A stretch of DNA of 64,000 nt from Paenibacillus_AA sp045062745 (GCF_045062745.1 NZ_JBJGED010000030.1:1-64000); one strand, 5' to 3'; numbered from the stretch's first letter, positions 39,598 to 48,810 are shown. Numbers and translations: made by a program. The notes: a model not told the origin generated them from the letters alone.

Positions 39598-39623
39598 TCT
39601 TGGTGAAGTGCTTATCTTCTCTT

Positions 39624-40979
39624 TTACGCGCTAACCTCAACGTCAACAGGTTTAAGTTCTTCAACCTTTTCCTCATTCCCGGTGTCGGCATTCAGGAAAA
39701 TTCGGTAGTCGCCCCCGTTGATCTTGCCCGAGAACTGATAGCACAGTACTTCCTTGTCCAGCTCGTTTTTAATGATCGCAAGCGTCTCATGCGACACCTG
39801 AAGCGCCGGGTTGAGCGATTTCTTCACCTGCTCCATCGACAGCGCCGGGGCTTTCGACTCGCGCGCCTTGTGCTCGAACAAGTAGTCCGCGGCTTGCAAA
39901 CCCGTCACATCGCCGCTGTCCATCGCCACCATGGCCGTGACCTTCTCCGGATACACGATCATGTTGTTTTGCTGCCCGGCGAACGTGATGTTGGCGACAT
40001 TCTGGTACTCGTCATAGCTGACGGCGGTCATGCCCTTATACCCATGCGCCTCCAGGAAGGACTGCGCGGCCTCGCGCGCCTTCTCCGGACTCAGATTCCG
40101 TTCGTTCACGGTTCTCGGGTTCATGTACCAGATCATCTCGCCGCCTTTCTTGGAATAGTCGAGCGAGATGTCTTCCTGGGTATTCGGCTTCTTCGTCGTG
40201 ACGCTGAAGGAGCTGTATTCGATGCCATCGCCGTTCTCCACGACGTGAATCGTGTTCAAGTCCGAGATGCCGAGGAACGCACCCGCCTTCTGCTTGACTT
40301 CGTCCGCGGTCACGACGGGTCCCGAGAGCGCCTGGAAGGAACGCTTCTCGAACAGGCCGGCCATGGAAGGGCCCCAGTTCAAGTCATCGTACTCGCTCAC
40401 TTTTTTGTCGACGGTCTGGAAGCCGTCGATGATCGTGTTGTCGAGCGCCTTCTCATCCGAAGCGAGCGCCACCTCCACGTCCATCCATCGCAAATTGTTG
40501 GCGATAACTTGCGATTGGACATCGCGTAACTGGGTCGAGATTTCTTTAGACCTCTCGTGCAGCGCCGACATCGATTGGAGCTCCTCCGGGGACAGCGGTT
40601 CCTTCGTCAAGTCCCGGGCGGCCACTCGGTAGGAAAAGCTGGCGATGTTGCTCAGGAACTCTTCCGTCTTGTTGAACGGCATAAGCGTAAGCGGCAGTTG
40701 GTTGATCTCGTTGCGCGCTTCGCTCGTAATGCGCCACACGTTCACCAACCCGCGCCGCTGCGAGGCGTGGGACGTGGAATTGATCGCCAGCGAATTGCCC
40801 AGCTCGCGCTGCAGCTGGTCCACGTGGTACGACAAGTCGTGGAACGCCCGCTGGTATTGATTCTCCGCCTTCAGCAGAATCGAGTTTTTCTCTTGGTTCA
40901 CTTGATACCCCCACAATACGGCTCCAGCCAGGAGCAGCGTGACAATGGGGAACATAATGCCGCTTAATCGTCTGTACAT
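39624..40979 (-). CDS. ypeB: Spore germination protein YpeB
   Basis: A 451-aa spore-membrane protein with an N-terminal membrane helix (SGIMFPIVTLLLAGAVLWGY), a coiled-coil segment and three PepSY-like repeats toward the C-terminus. In Bacillus it stabilises the cortex lytic enzyme SleB, whose gene normally precedes it. No sleB is found here; the upstream genes are a zinc-ribbon protein and prsW. The ATG at 40979 (AAGGAG 10 bp before) gives the family's length. Confidence 0.92.
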   Translation of the reverse strand: MYRRLSGIMFPIVTLLLAGAVLWGYQVNQEKNSILLKAENQYQRAFHDLSYHVDQLQRELGNSLAINSTSHASQRRGLVNVWRITSEARNEINQLPLTLMPFNKTEEFLSNIASFSYRVAARDLTKEPLSPEELQSMSALHERSKEISTQLRDVQSQVIANNLRWMDVEVALASDEKALDNTIIDGFQTVDKKVSEYDDLNWGPSMAGLFEKRSFQALSGPVVTADEVKQKAGAFLGISDLNTIHVVENGDGIEYSSFSVTTKKPNTQEDISLDYSKKGGEMIWYMNPRTVNERNLSPEKAREAAQSFLEAHGYKGMTAVSYDEYQNVANITFAGQQNNMIVYPEKVTAMVAMDSGDVTGLQAADYLFEHKARESKAPALSMEQVKKSLNPALQVSHETLAIIKNELDKEVLCYQFSGKINGGDYRIFLNADTGNEEKVEELKPVDVEVSA

Positions 40980-41063
40980 CCAAGGTTCGCTCCTTTCATC
41001 CACCAAAACTGTCAATAGTTTTCGTCGGGGGCGAAGCCTTTATGCATCCATTCTCGCGAGCTC

Positions 41064-41095
41064 AAAAAAAAGAAGGCCTCCTCGCGGAAACCTTC
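41064..41095 (-). terminator. Terminator after the small zinc-ribbon gene
   Basis: Minus strand 10-bp stem GAAGGTTTCC-GCGA-GGAGGCCTTC followed by eight T. Confidence 0.88.
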
Positions 41096-41100
41096 TCATT

Positions 41101-41256
41101 TTACACGTCATAATCGACTTCAAAATCGTCCCGGTTGTTGCACAAGCACATTTTGAACCCGGTCTCGACCTTGTCTTTCTCGCGCCGGCCGCGCAATACG
41201 AACCGTTCCCCGCATTGCCTGCACCGAATCCGAACCTTAATGCGTTCGCCTATCAT
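41101..41256 (-). CDS. Small zinc-ribbon protein (51 aa)
   Basis: ATG at 41256 behind GGGAGGGGAGCCC. The product has RCRQCGERFVLRGRREKD and then FKMCLCNN, two Cys pairs that would bind zinc. Located between ypeB and prsW. No name is known to me. Confidence 0.65.
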   Translation of the reverse strand: MIGERIKVRIRCRQCGERFVLRGRREKDKVETGFKMCLCNNRDDFEVDYDV

Positions 41257-41310
41257 GGGCTCCCCTCCCGTAAATTTGCGGAATGTATACCCCCAGTATA
41301 GACGAAACGC

Positions 41311-42006
41311 TCAGCTTTTAACCTCATCTTCGCGGCGAACGAGGCGAAAAGGCGATCGGGCGTTGGCGCGCTGCACCTTCCACAAGCTCCGGAGCCACAA
41401 GTACACCATCAGCGGGACCATAAACCAAACCCAATACGTCGACACCTGCAGCAGGATGTAGTCGAACAACCCGTGCCAAAACACGGGAATGAGGAGCGAT
41501 AGGAACAGCAGCTTCGACTTCTCGGACGGCGTGCCGAACTTGGCCCGGCCCATGTAATAGCCCATCATGACGCCGAACAGGGCATGTCCGGACACAGGCA
41601 GCAAAGCGCGGAACATAAGCGCAGACAAAGAAAAATGGTTCGTCAGCGCATAAATGACGTTCTCTAGTGTGGCGAAACCCATCGCGATGCTGACCGCGTA
41701 TACGATGCCGTCGTACGGCTCGTCGAAGGCCGCATGCTTCAACACGGCGAAGTACAGGATGAACCACTTGACGAACTCCTCCACGAAGCCGGTAATTCCG
41801 AAGGCGAACAGCAAATTGTTCTCCCCGAGCCCCAGCACTAGCGTCCGCTGTATGACCATGGTCGGGAACACGAGCAGAACGCCAAAGAGAAACACCCGTA
41901 CTACCATGCCGATGGGTTCCGCATCATACAAGTCCTTCAGGTAAAAGTACACGAGCAGAGCGACGCCCGGTGCCACGGCAGCCGTTATGATCGACAACCA
42001 TTCCAT
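41311..42006 (-). CDS. prsW: PrsW-type intramembrane protease
   Basis: A 231-aa polytopic protein of the PrsW family, glutamic-type or CPBP-related intramembrane proteases. The EEFVKW, ENVIYAL and SGHALFG motifs lie in membrane helices. In B. subtilis PrsW makes the site-1 cut of the anti-sigma factor RsiW; the substrate here is unknown. The ATG at 42006 follows GGAAAGGAGGGAAGCGAGA. Confidence 0.93.
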   Translation of the reverse strand: MEWLSIITAAVAPGVALLVYFYLKDLYDAEPIGMVVRVFLFGVLLVFPTMVIQRTLVLGLGENNLLFAFGITGFVEEFVKWFILYFAVLKHAAFDEPYDGIVYAVSIAMGFATLENVIYALTNHFSLSALMFRALLPVSGHALFGVMMGYYMGRAKFGTPSEKSKLLFLSLLIPVFWHGLFDYILLQVSTYWVWFMVPLMVYLWLRSLWKVQRANARSPFRLVRREDEVKS

Positions 42007-42041
42007 TCTCGCTTCCCTCCTTTCCGTATCATACACAAGCG

Positions 42042-42080
42042 AAAAGCACCCGCAAAAACGTAACGTTTTTGAAGATGCTT
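42042..42080 (-). terminator. mecA-like gene terminator
   Basis: Minus strand AAGCATC ... GGTGCTTTT with an inner AAAAACG-TTA-CGTTTTT stem, followed by TTTTCGC. Confidence 0.75.
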
Positions 42081-42106
42081 CACTAGGGGCGTCTGGACGG
42101 CCGCAG

Positions 42107-42715
42107 TTAATTCTTGAAATGCGTGCATAGCACCTTGATCGCCGACTCGCCGATGATCGTATTGCCGTATTCCATGAGGACGGCCGGCGTAACCGACGTC
42201 GCTTCCCCGAATTCGGACAGAATGGCGATTAAGGCGTGAAACTTCGTTTCTTCCAGCTCCGACGGATCCACATGCAGAATCCACTTGTTCATATAGGAAT
42301 ACAAGCTCCCGTGCTCCAGCCCGATGCCGGCGATGACCTTGGCAGCTCGTACTAAGTGTTCGAAATCCTGAAACGCGAACGCGATCATGTCGCTCTGTTC
42401 CATCGTTACTTCCATCTCGTACACATCTTCCACTTCTTCCTCGTCCAGCACATCGCCGTCCGCCCCTACGTGCACTTTGCCTCGAGTGACGATGACGACC
42501 ATGCCCTGCGCCGGCAACTGGAATACTTCCACCGCGAGCGGACCGGTCGCGTCGAATCCGACCTCGTTGTAGGCTTGTTCCATCATTTCACTGAATAGCT
42601 CATGGACCCGGGGGATTTCGCGCCACATATCTTCCTTCTGAATGCCGCGCTCCTTCAAATCGTCGAAAGTAAGGAAAATCCTAATCTTATCCACGCTCAA
42701 TCGTTCGATCTTCAT
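42107..42715 (-). CDS. mecA: ClpC adaptor protein MecA/YpbH
   Basis: A 202-aa MecA-family adaptor that brings substrates to ClpCP. N-terminal MKIERLSVDKIRIFLTFDDL and the C-terminal ClpC-binding domain (FEHLVRAAKVIAGIGLEHGS, KFHALIAILSEFGE) are present. Next to prsW it matches B. subtilis ypbH more than mecA by position. Confidence 0.9.
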   Translation of the reverse strand: MKIERLSVDKIRIFLTFDDLKERGIQKEDMWREIPRVHELFSEMMEQAYNEVGFDATGPLAVEVFQLPAQGMVVIVTRGKVHVGADGDVLDEEEVEDVYEMEVTMEQSDMIAFAFQDFEHLVRAAKVIAGIGLEHGSLYSYMNKWILHVDPSELEETKFHALIAILSEFGEATSVTPAVLMEYGNTIIGESAIKVLCTHFKN

Positions 42716-42912
42716 GACAGGACCTCCCTTTCCATACTCTGTTAGAACAGATTATGAATTCATAGAAAGAATGGTGAACGAAAGATCAGGCTTGTTTCAT
42801 ATATGTTATCATTTTTTTATGCGCAATGCACGTAAATAATGAAGGCAACTTGTATCCGATGGGCCATCGTCTCATAAGTATGTAACAGACGTCCTGGAAA
42901 TCCGAACGACGT

Positions 42913-42947
42913 AAAAATCCGGCAGTTCTCGAACGGAGAATGCCGGA
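42913..42947 (-). terminator. Terminator after the small helical membrane protein
   Basis: Minus strand TCCGGCATTCTC-CGTT-GAGAACTGCCGGA followed by TTTTTACG. Rest of the 250-bp gap 42716-42969 shows no gene. Confidence 0.8.
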
Positions 42948-42969
42948 CTTTCAACACGCCTATTTGGAA

Positions 42970-43296
42970 TTATTGGGTTAGGGCATGCGAACGCTTCTCG
43001 ATCGAGGCTCCGTGATGGTCCAGGATTTCCTGCACTTGCTGCTTCACTTTCGGATCCCGGTAAATGATTTCCTTCAGCTCGTCGATCCCAAATCCGAAGT
43101 CGAGCTTGTCCTTAACGTTAGAGGCGGACTTCACGGCCTCCTGGCCTTTGTCCTTGGCCCGATTCATCATCCGCATAGCACGGTTCGTAAGCGCGGAGAA
43201 GTTCATGTTCATGTTCATATGACGGCCTCTCCGGTTCCAAGCCATCACCGCGCCGATCCCGACAAGACCGCCCACTAGAAATGCTCCCATTCTCAT
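42970..43296 (-). CDS. Small YtxH-like membrane-associated protein (108 aa)
   Basis: A 108-aa protein with an N-terminal glycine-rich membrane helix (GAFLVGGLVGIGAVMAW), a Met/Asn-rich linker and an amphipathic Lys/Ala helix region (KDKGQEAVKSASNVKDKLDF). The ATG at 43296 follows GGAGGGGAACAAG. YtxH-like by pattern only. Confidence 0.65.
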   Translation of the reverse strand: MRMGAFLVGGLVGIGAVMAWNRRGRHMNMNMNFSALTNRAMRMMNRAKDKGQEAVKSASNVKDKLDFGFGIDELKEIIYRDPKVKQQVQEILDHHGASIEKRSHALTQ

Positions 43297-43490
43297 CTTG
43301 TTCCCCTCCATCCTGAACCAGAGTGATTTCGATTCATGACGTAGTGTTCGCCCTGCGGGCCAGGTCCATCCCTGAAAAAAACAGGAAAGCCATGCCTGTT
43401 CGGCAGACAGACTGAAATGCTACAATAGGTCAACACTAACTGTGAGTCGCCGGCAATCGTTTCGACCATTTTGCATACAGGAGATCTCAT

Positions 43491-44336
43491 ATGAAACCTT
43501 TCATCTCTATACAATGCCGCACATGGGCGCTGATCGCCCTGATCGGAAGCGTAGCGTCCGCCTGTACCGCATCCGTCCCGGCTGGGGAGCAAACGCCGTC
43601 CGCGGTCCCGTCCGTCGTTCCTTCGAGTACATCTCTTCCCACACCCCAAGAAACGCCAGCCCCAGCGCCTACGGCGGCTCCAACATCCGAACCCGTTAAG
43701 TTCACGTATCGGCTGAACGCCAACTACGATGTCGTCCCGATCGACCCGAACGGGAACAAGAAGGTGGTGCTGCTCACGTTCGACGACGGACCGAAAGAGC
43801 TGGAGTTGAATGAGAAGCTGCTGGCCGCGCTGGAGAAGCACCGGGCGAAGGCGATCTTCTTCGTGAACGGCTACCGGGTGAAGCAGCATCCCGAGCTGCT
43901 GAAGCTGATCCACAGCAAAGGCCAGACGATCGGCAATCATTCCTGGGATCACATCGATCTTAAGAAAGAGAAGCCGGAAAAGGTCGATGCCCAGATCCGA
44001 GACGTACAGCAGCTCGTGCGCGATACCGTCGGCTCTGCTCCCTTATTCTTCCGGCCTCCGTACGGGTCAGGCAGCGATTATGTGAAGCAGCGGGCGAAGG
44101 AGGAGAAGCTGCTGTACATGACGTGGTCGAACGGATCCGAGGATTGGGTAGAAAAATATCAAAACCCTCCTGCCGTAATCAAGAGGGTTCTGGAGCAGCT
44201 TCACAATGGAAGCAATATATTAATGCACGAGGTGCCTTGGACCGCGGATGCGCTCGACGAGCTGATCACTCAGCTCGAGGCGAAAGGATATTCGTTCGTC
44301 GACCCCAGTTCCATCGAGACTGCGGCCACGCCTTGA
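43491..44336 (+). CDS. Lipoprotein polysaccharide deacetylase (NodB family)
   Basis: A 281-aa lipoprotein: signal with lipobox SVASAC (Cys25), a Ser/Pro/Thr linker and a NodB domain with metal motif TFDDGP (96-101), HSWDH (150-154) and RPPYG (188-192). It would remove acetyl groups from peptidoglycan or another surface polysaccharide. Members of this family adjoin spore or wall genes. Its last 67 bp overlap a minus-strand gene. Confidence 0.9.
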   Translation: MKPFISIQCRTWALIALIGSVASACTASVPAGEQTPSAVPSVVPSSTSLPTPQETPAPAPTAAPTSEPVKFTYRLNANYDVVPIDPNGNKKVVLLTFDDGPKELELNEKLLAALEKHRAKAIFFVNGYRVKQHPELLKLIHSKGQTIGNHSWDHIDLKKEKPEKVDAQIRDVQQLVRDTVGSAPLFFRPPYGSGSDYVKQRAKEEKLLYMTWSNGSEDWVEKYQNPPAVIKRVLEQLHNGSNILMHEVPWTADALDELITQLEAKGYSFVDPSSIETAATP

Positions 44337-44548
44337 TCCGAGTCCGAATAGACGTGATACCAAATGACCATGCCTGCGATCAGCATGCACAGCATGAGCA
44401 CCAAACTGAACTGGAATACCCGGCTCCACTTGGAAGCGTCGTTCGGATGGATGACCCGGCGCGGCGGAAGACGACGCTCGTCGTCGAGAGCACTCGGATC
44501 CGGTCGATCCATTGAACCTAGGACAGTGTGTTTCTTGTCCCCTATCAC
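44270..44548 (-). CDS. Small membrane protein overlapping the deacetylase 3' end
   Basis: A 92-aa protein: polar N-terminus (MDRPDPSALDDERRLPPRRV ...) and one membrane helix (VFQFSLVLMLCMLIAGMVIW). It starts with GTG at 44548 overlapping the CPBP gene stop as GTGA, behind GGGAGGAAATCGCA. It overlaps the opposite-strand deacetylase by 67 bp. Confidence 0.6.
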   Translation of the reverse strand: MIGDKKHTVLGSMDRPDPSALDDERRLPPRRVIHPNDASKWSRVFQFSLVLMLCMLIAGMVIWYHVYSDSDQGVAAVSMELGSTNEYPFASS

Positions 44549-45141
44549 TGCGATTTCCTCCCATAACGAATAATGCAACCCATAACGAAATCAATAATAA
44601 AATGCGCTACAATCGGTGTCCATAGGGTATTAGTCTGAATATATATCCACCCTAGGCCATAGCTGATGCTGAAGACGAGTCCGGTCATCAGCCAGTGGCG
44701 GAGATACCGGACGTGGATCGCGGCGAACACAATACTCGTCCAATAAGGCCCGAACGCGTGCTGAATCGCTCCCCGAAAAAGCATTTCCTCGCAGATCGAG
44801 ACGATGGCGGACATGACCGCGATATGCCAGAGAGGACGCGTCCCGAACAGCATCTGGTTGATGCCGCCGTCGTCGGTTACGTCCTCCGGCACCCAGCGCG
44901 AGATCACGAAGTCGACGATCAGGACCGCGGCCGCGAAACCCGCTCCCCAGATCAGGATCGAATACGAATTCGGAAGTCCCAGCACGGAGACCGGATTACG
45001 GGACTGAAATAATACGATCAAGATGCCGACAATAAGAGTAATGGCCTGGGTGACGTATAGATTGATGACGAGCAGCCGGTCGGTCAGCTCGGACGGCTGC
45101 GCGAACCGAACCTTGAATTTTTTGAAATCGAATTTCTTCAT
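44545..45141 (-). CDS. CPBP-family intramembrane metalloprotease
   Basis: A 198-aa membrane protein with the Abi/CPBP motif EEMLFRGAIQHAFG and a second conserved His helix (IHVRYLRHWLMT) and later WTPIVAHFIIDF. Family roles range from prenyl-protein processing to anti-phage or bacteriocin immunity; none is indicated here. Confidence 0.88.
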   Translation of the reverse strand: MKKFDFKKFKVRFAQPSELTDRLLVINLYVTQAITLIVGILIVLFQSRNPVSVLGLPNSYSILIWGAGFAAAVLIVDFVISRWVPEDVTDDGGINQMLFGTRPLWHIAVMSAIVSICEEMLFRGAIQHAFGPYWTSIVFAAIHVRYLRHWLMTGLVFSISYGLGWIYIQTNTLWTPIVAHFIIDFVMGCIIRYGRKSQ

Positions 45142-45220
45142 ATGTCTCCTGGTCTACCCGGTTCACAATTCATGCTTTATCCCCTATACTAGGTTACGAC
45201 ACTGGACAAGGAGCTAAATT

Positions 45221-46144
45221 ATGGAAAAGCGACTCACCCGCGGGGATTATTTGTTCTCGCTCATCATCGTCTTCATGCTCGTTTGCATCGCTGGAGCGTT
45301 TTTCTATGGGGTCAAGATCGGCCGAGAGAAAACGGAAACGAAATACGCCATTATCATGAAAAATCAGGAAGAAGCCGCCCGGAAGCCCGGCGCCTACGAT
45401 CAGCAGCATCTCGTCTCGTTCTACCACAGCGTGCTCGTCCCTTATCGGGAATTTCAGTTGAAATGGTTCGACCAGCTGAAGCAGCTGGACCAAGGCTCCC
45501 CGTCCGTCGACCCCTCCGATGTGATGAAGGATCTGAGCCGGCTCGCGGCGCAAAAGATGGAGACCGCCTTTAACGTCCCGATGCCTGCTACGTCTCCCCT
45601 GCTCGTGGAGGCGCAGCAAAACTATATGAAGAGCATGCAGCTGTTCTCCGATACGCTGAAGAAGTTTCAGAGCAAGGCGAACGGCATGCCGATCCATACG
45701 CTGCTCTCGGAGCTCGAGAAAGACTCTTTCCTGGCGGAGGCGAAGCGGTTCGCTCTCCAAGGCCAGCAGCAATATTACGCCGCGATGACCAAGTGGAACG
45801 AGACGATCAATCCGAATGTGCCAGGGCTCGATCAGCTGGGCAAATCACCGCTCACTATGAAGGAATGGGCGCAGATGAGCTTGATCGTGAAGAACAACGC
45901 GACGGCGAACCTCGTCCTGAACAGCCGCCAATTCACGGCGGTCTACCCGCAGGACATCACGGTGCGGATCGAGGAGCTGATCGCTTCCGGCCAGGCGAAG
46001 AAGATGAACTTGAACGACATCCCGGCGATGATCGACACGCTGCTCGGCACAAACGCGGTTCGCCCCGGCGACTTCATCCAGCGGAAGCAAAAATATTTCG
46101 GCAACGAAACTCTCCCGCAGCTGCCGTTCTTCTCCGAGCAATAA
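45221..46144 (+). CDS. Membrane-anchored exported protein, unknown function
   Basis: A 307-aa protein with one N-terminal membrane helix (DYLFSLIIVFMLVCIAGAFF) and a helical extracytoplasmic domain. No motif is recognised. A terminator follows at 46159. Preceded by TATACTAGG-type sequence and GGAGC ribosome binding site. Confidence 0.75.
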   Translation: MEKRLTRGDYLFSLIIVFMLVCIAGAFFYGVKIGREKTETKYAIIMKNQEEAARKPGAYDQQHLVSFYHSVLVPYREFQLKWFDQLKQLDQGSPSVDPSDVMKDLSRLAAQKMETAFNVPMPATSPLLVEAQQNYMKSMQLFSDTLKKFQSKANGMPIHTLLSELEKDSFLAEAKRFALQGQQQYYAAMTKWNETINPNVPGLDQLGKSPLTMKEWAQMSLIVKNNATANLVLNSRQFTAVYPQDITVRIEELIASGQAKKMNLNDIPAMIDTLLGTNAVRPGDFIQRKQKYFGNETLPQLPFFSEQ

Positions 46145-46158
46145 GCTTCGCCGTCACC

Positions 46159-46187
46159 AGCCTGTGCCCTCATCGCGCAGGCTTTTT
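46159..46187 (+). terminator. Terminator of the 307-aa gene
   Basis: Plus strand AGCCTGTGC-CCTCATC-GCGCAGGCT followed by TTTTTGG. Confidence 0.85.
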
Positions 46188-46202
46188 GGGTTGCCGACGC
46201 GT

Positions 46203-46526
46203 TCAGTCGTAGGCAAACCCTCGAAGCTCAGCCACGGCCGCCATGCCTCCGTTAACATTGATGACATGCGTGTACCCTTGCTCCGCTAAGTAGTGGCTGA
46301 CGGTTTCGCTTCGAACGCCGTGTGCGCAAATGATATAGAGCGTCTCGTCCTTGGACCAGTCGTCCATGCGGGACGGGACCGTATTCATCGGGACGAGCCG
46401 GCTGTTCTCCAGATGGTAATACTCCCATTCATAAGGTTCGCGAACGTCGATAATCGTCCCTTGCTCCGGCGTCCAGCGCTCGAGCAGCTCCGCGAATGCC
46501 TTTGGGTGAATATACGTATAGGACAT
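46203..46526 (-). CDS. Single-domain rhodanese
   Basis: A 107-aa rhodanese-fold protein with active-site loop CAHGVRS and the IDVREPYEWEY start motif. It would transfer sulfur to cyanide or another thiol acceptor, or detect phosphate-like groups. Located next to the serA leader on the other strand. Confidence 0.9.
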   Translation of the reverse strand: MSYTYIHPKAFAELLERWTPEQGTIIDVREPYEWEYYHLENSRLVPMNTVPSRMDDWSKDETLYIICAHGVRSETVSHYLAEQGYTHVINVNGGMAAVAELRGFAYD

Positions 46527-46703
46527 GAAAAAGGTTTCTCCTCCGAACGTATTCGCCGGGCGTTCCCGCTCCGGTCAAAGTGTCTTTACTAGAACAATAG
46601 CGAAAATAACGGCTCACTTCAAGGCCGGCGGGCAATTGTGTCGATTGTTTGACGATTCCCGAATGCACCTGCTCCGCAATGTCATTAATGTGTCTCTAAT
46701 TGA

Positions 46704-46733
46704 TTGACATGAGATGCGATCGCGTGATACAGT
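46704..46733 (+). promoter_or_regulatory. serA promoter
   Basis: TTGACA (46704-46709), 18-bp spacer, TACAGT (46728-46733), just upstream of the T-box leader. Confidence 0.75.
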
Positions 46734-46756
46734 AGGAAACAAGCAAACAAAGCAAT

Positions 46757-47050
46757 GGCTTTGACGGAGAATCGGATAAAGTCCCGTTACCAGAAAGCCG
46801 GTGGTCGATGCGAACCGGCAGCGCCTTTACCCCGTTCCGCTCCCGAGCTACTCCGCGAAAACCGTTCCTCTCCGAGGCGGACTAAGCGCGAGTCGGTCCC
46901 GAGACCGTTATCTCTTCCGGGTCATGCTCGCATGACCGATAAGGCAGTCTTGCGCAAGCGAGCTGCGAAGTTGGGTGGCACCGCGATTACAAACTCTCGT
47001 CCCTTCTATACGTTCCGACGACGTATGGAGTTCGGGAGTTTTTTGATTTT
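46757..47050 (+). ncRNA. T-box riboswitch leader of serA
   Basis: A roughly 290-nt leader with the stem I features of T-boxes (GCCGGTGGTCGATGCGAACC), the T-box sequence TGGGTGGCACCGCG (46972-46985) and a long terminator stem-loop ending GGGAGTTTTTTG. A TCC triplet at 46852-46854 lies in the region where a specifier is expected; a serine codon would fit serA, but I did not fold the RNA. Uncharged tRNA would stabilise the antiterminator and let serA be transcribed. Confidence 0.88.
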
Positions 47051-47104
47051 TTGATGTACATCCTGTTATGAGGCAAGGGATACAGAAAAGGGAGGAATCT
47101 TACT

Positions 47105-48694
47105 ATGTACAAAGTGTTAGTCTCCGATCCGATCAGCGATCACGGCTTGCAGCAGCTGGCCGAAGCGAAGGACGTTGTAGTCGACAAGCAAACCGGTCTC
47201 TCCGAGGACGAGATCGTCGCGATCGTCGGCCAATATGACGCCCTGCTCGTGCGCAGCCAGACCAAGGTAACGGAACGCATTATGGAAGCCGGCACGAACC
47301 TGAAGGTCATCGGCCGCGCCGGCGTCGGCGTGGACAACATCGATCTGGACGCCGCCACGACATGCGGGATCGTCGTCATCAATGCGCCGGACGGCAATAC
47401 GATCACGACATGCGAGCATACGTTCGCGATGATGATGGCGCTCGCCCGCCACATCCCGCAAGCCTATCGCAAGACGGTCGAAGGCGTCTGGGACCGCAAG
47501 TCGTTCGTCGGCGTCGAGCTTCGGGGCAAGACGCTCGGCGTCCTCGGCCTCGGCCGCATCGGCACGGAAGTGGCGAAGCGCGCGATCGCCTTCGGCATGA
47601 CGATCATGGGCTTCGATCCGTTCATGAGCGAAGAACGGGCGGAGAAGCTCGGTATTAAGCTGGCGAGCGTGGACGAGATCGTCCGGAGCGCGGACTTCAT
47701 GACAGTCCATACCCCGCTGACGCCCGAGACGCGTCATATGATCTCCAAGCCGCAATTCGACGTCATGAAGCGCGGCATGCGCATCGTGAACTGTGCGCGC
47801 GGCGGGATCATCGACGAGCTGGCGCTCGTCGAGGCGATCGACGAAGGCATCGTGGCCGGAGCGGCCTTCGACGTATTCGAAGAAGAGCCTCCTCGCGCCG
47901 ACCATCCGTTCTTGAAGCATCCGAAGATCATCGTGACCCCGCACTTGGGCGCCTCCACGATCGAAGCGCAAGAGAACGTCGCGATCGACGTCTCGGAGCA
48001 GGTGCTGAACATCCTCCGCGACGAGCCGTTCCGGAACGCGGTGAACATGCCGCCGGTGCCGGCCGAGGTGCTGAACAAAATACAGCCTTACTTCAATCTG
48101 TGCGAGAAGCTCGGCCTGTCGCTCGCGCAAATTACGGAAGGCGCCGTGCAAGAAATCAAAATCAACTATTCCGGGGATTTGGCCGACTTCGATATGAACC
48201 CGCTCACCCGCTATGTGCTGAAGGGCGTACTCTCCCATCACCTGGGCAAGGAGCAGGTCAACATCGTCAACGCGACTCACTTGGCCAAGCAGCGCGGCGT
48301 AGCGGTCGTGATCGAGAAATCGACCGCCGCTCCTACATTCACGAATCTCGTCACGATCACGCTGAAGACGAAGGACGAGGAAAGATGGCTGTCCGGTACG
48401 CTCCTGGCCGGCTACGGCGAGCGGATCGTCCGGTTCGGCCCGTACCCGGTCGACATCGCTCCGACCGGGCACATCCTGCTCATCTCGCATAACGACAAGC
48501 CGGGCATCATCGGCAAGGTCGGGACGCTGCTCGGCAACAACGACGTCAACATCGCGACGATGCAGGTGGGCCGTACGGACATCGGCGGCTCCGCCGTTAT
48601 GCTGCTGACGGTCGATAAGCCGACGCCGAAGGACGTGCTCCTCGAGCTCGGCAAGCTGCCGGAGCTGAAGCGGGTGCGCGAAATTACGCTATAA
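47105..48694 (+). CDS. serA: D-3-phosphoglycerate dehydrogenase
   Basis: A 529-aa enzyme for the first step of serine synthesis. NAD fold GVLGLGRIGTEVAKR, catalytic Arg/Glu/His segments (NCARGGIIDE and TPHLGAST), the intervening domain and a C-terminal ACT domain (LLISHNDKPGIIGKVGTLLG) are all present: the long, serine-regulated type. Expression is controlled by the T-box leader. Confidence 0.97.
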   Translation: MYKVLVSDPISDHGLQQLAEAKDVVVDKQTGLSEDEIVAIVGQYDALLVRSQTKVTERIMEAGTNLKVIGRAGVGVDNIDLDAATTCGIVVINAPDGNTITTCEHTFAMMMALARHIPQAYRKTVEGVWDRKSFVGVELRGKTLGVLGLGRIGTEVAKRAIAFGMTIMGFDPFMSEERAEKLGIKLASVDEIVRSADFMTVHTPLTPETRHMISKPQFDVMKRGMRIVNCARGGIIDELALVEAIDEGIVAGAAFDVFEEEPPRADHPFLKHPKIIVTPHLGASTIEAQENVAIDVSEQVLNILRDEPFRNAVNMPPVPAEVLNKIQPYFNLCEKLGLSLAQITEGAVQEIKINYSGDLADFDMNPLTRYVLKGVLSHHLGKEQVNIVNATHLAKQRGVAVVIEKSTAAPTFTNLVTITLKTKDEERWLSGTLLAGYGERIVRFGPYPVDIAPTGHILLISHNDKPGIIGKVGTLLGNNDVNIATMQVGRTDIGGSAVMLLTVDKPTPKDVLLELGKLPELKRVREITL

Positions 48695-48767
48695 GGCTCC
48701 TTGATTCACCGTGTAAGGCATGTGTAATGTTCCACGATAAACAAGATTTGTCTCGTTTGTTCAACAT

Positions 48768-48810
48768 AAAAAGGATTTTTCCGAGGAAGCCCTCGGAAAA
48801 ATCCTTTTGT
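48768..48810. terminator. Bidirectional terminator between serA and resE
   Basis: AAAAGGATTTTTCCGAGG-AAGC-CCTCGGAAAAATCCTTTT, a very long stem with T and A runs on each side, serving convergent serA and resE. Confidence 0.92.

Noticed and set aside
46755..47054. A 99-codon plus-strand ORF before serA
   Set aside because: It lies exactly on the T-box leader; the conserved T-box sequence and terminator explain the DNA, and the ORF has no ribosome binding site.
47117..48490. 457-codon minus-strand ORF
   Set aside because: Antisense of serA.
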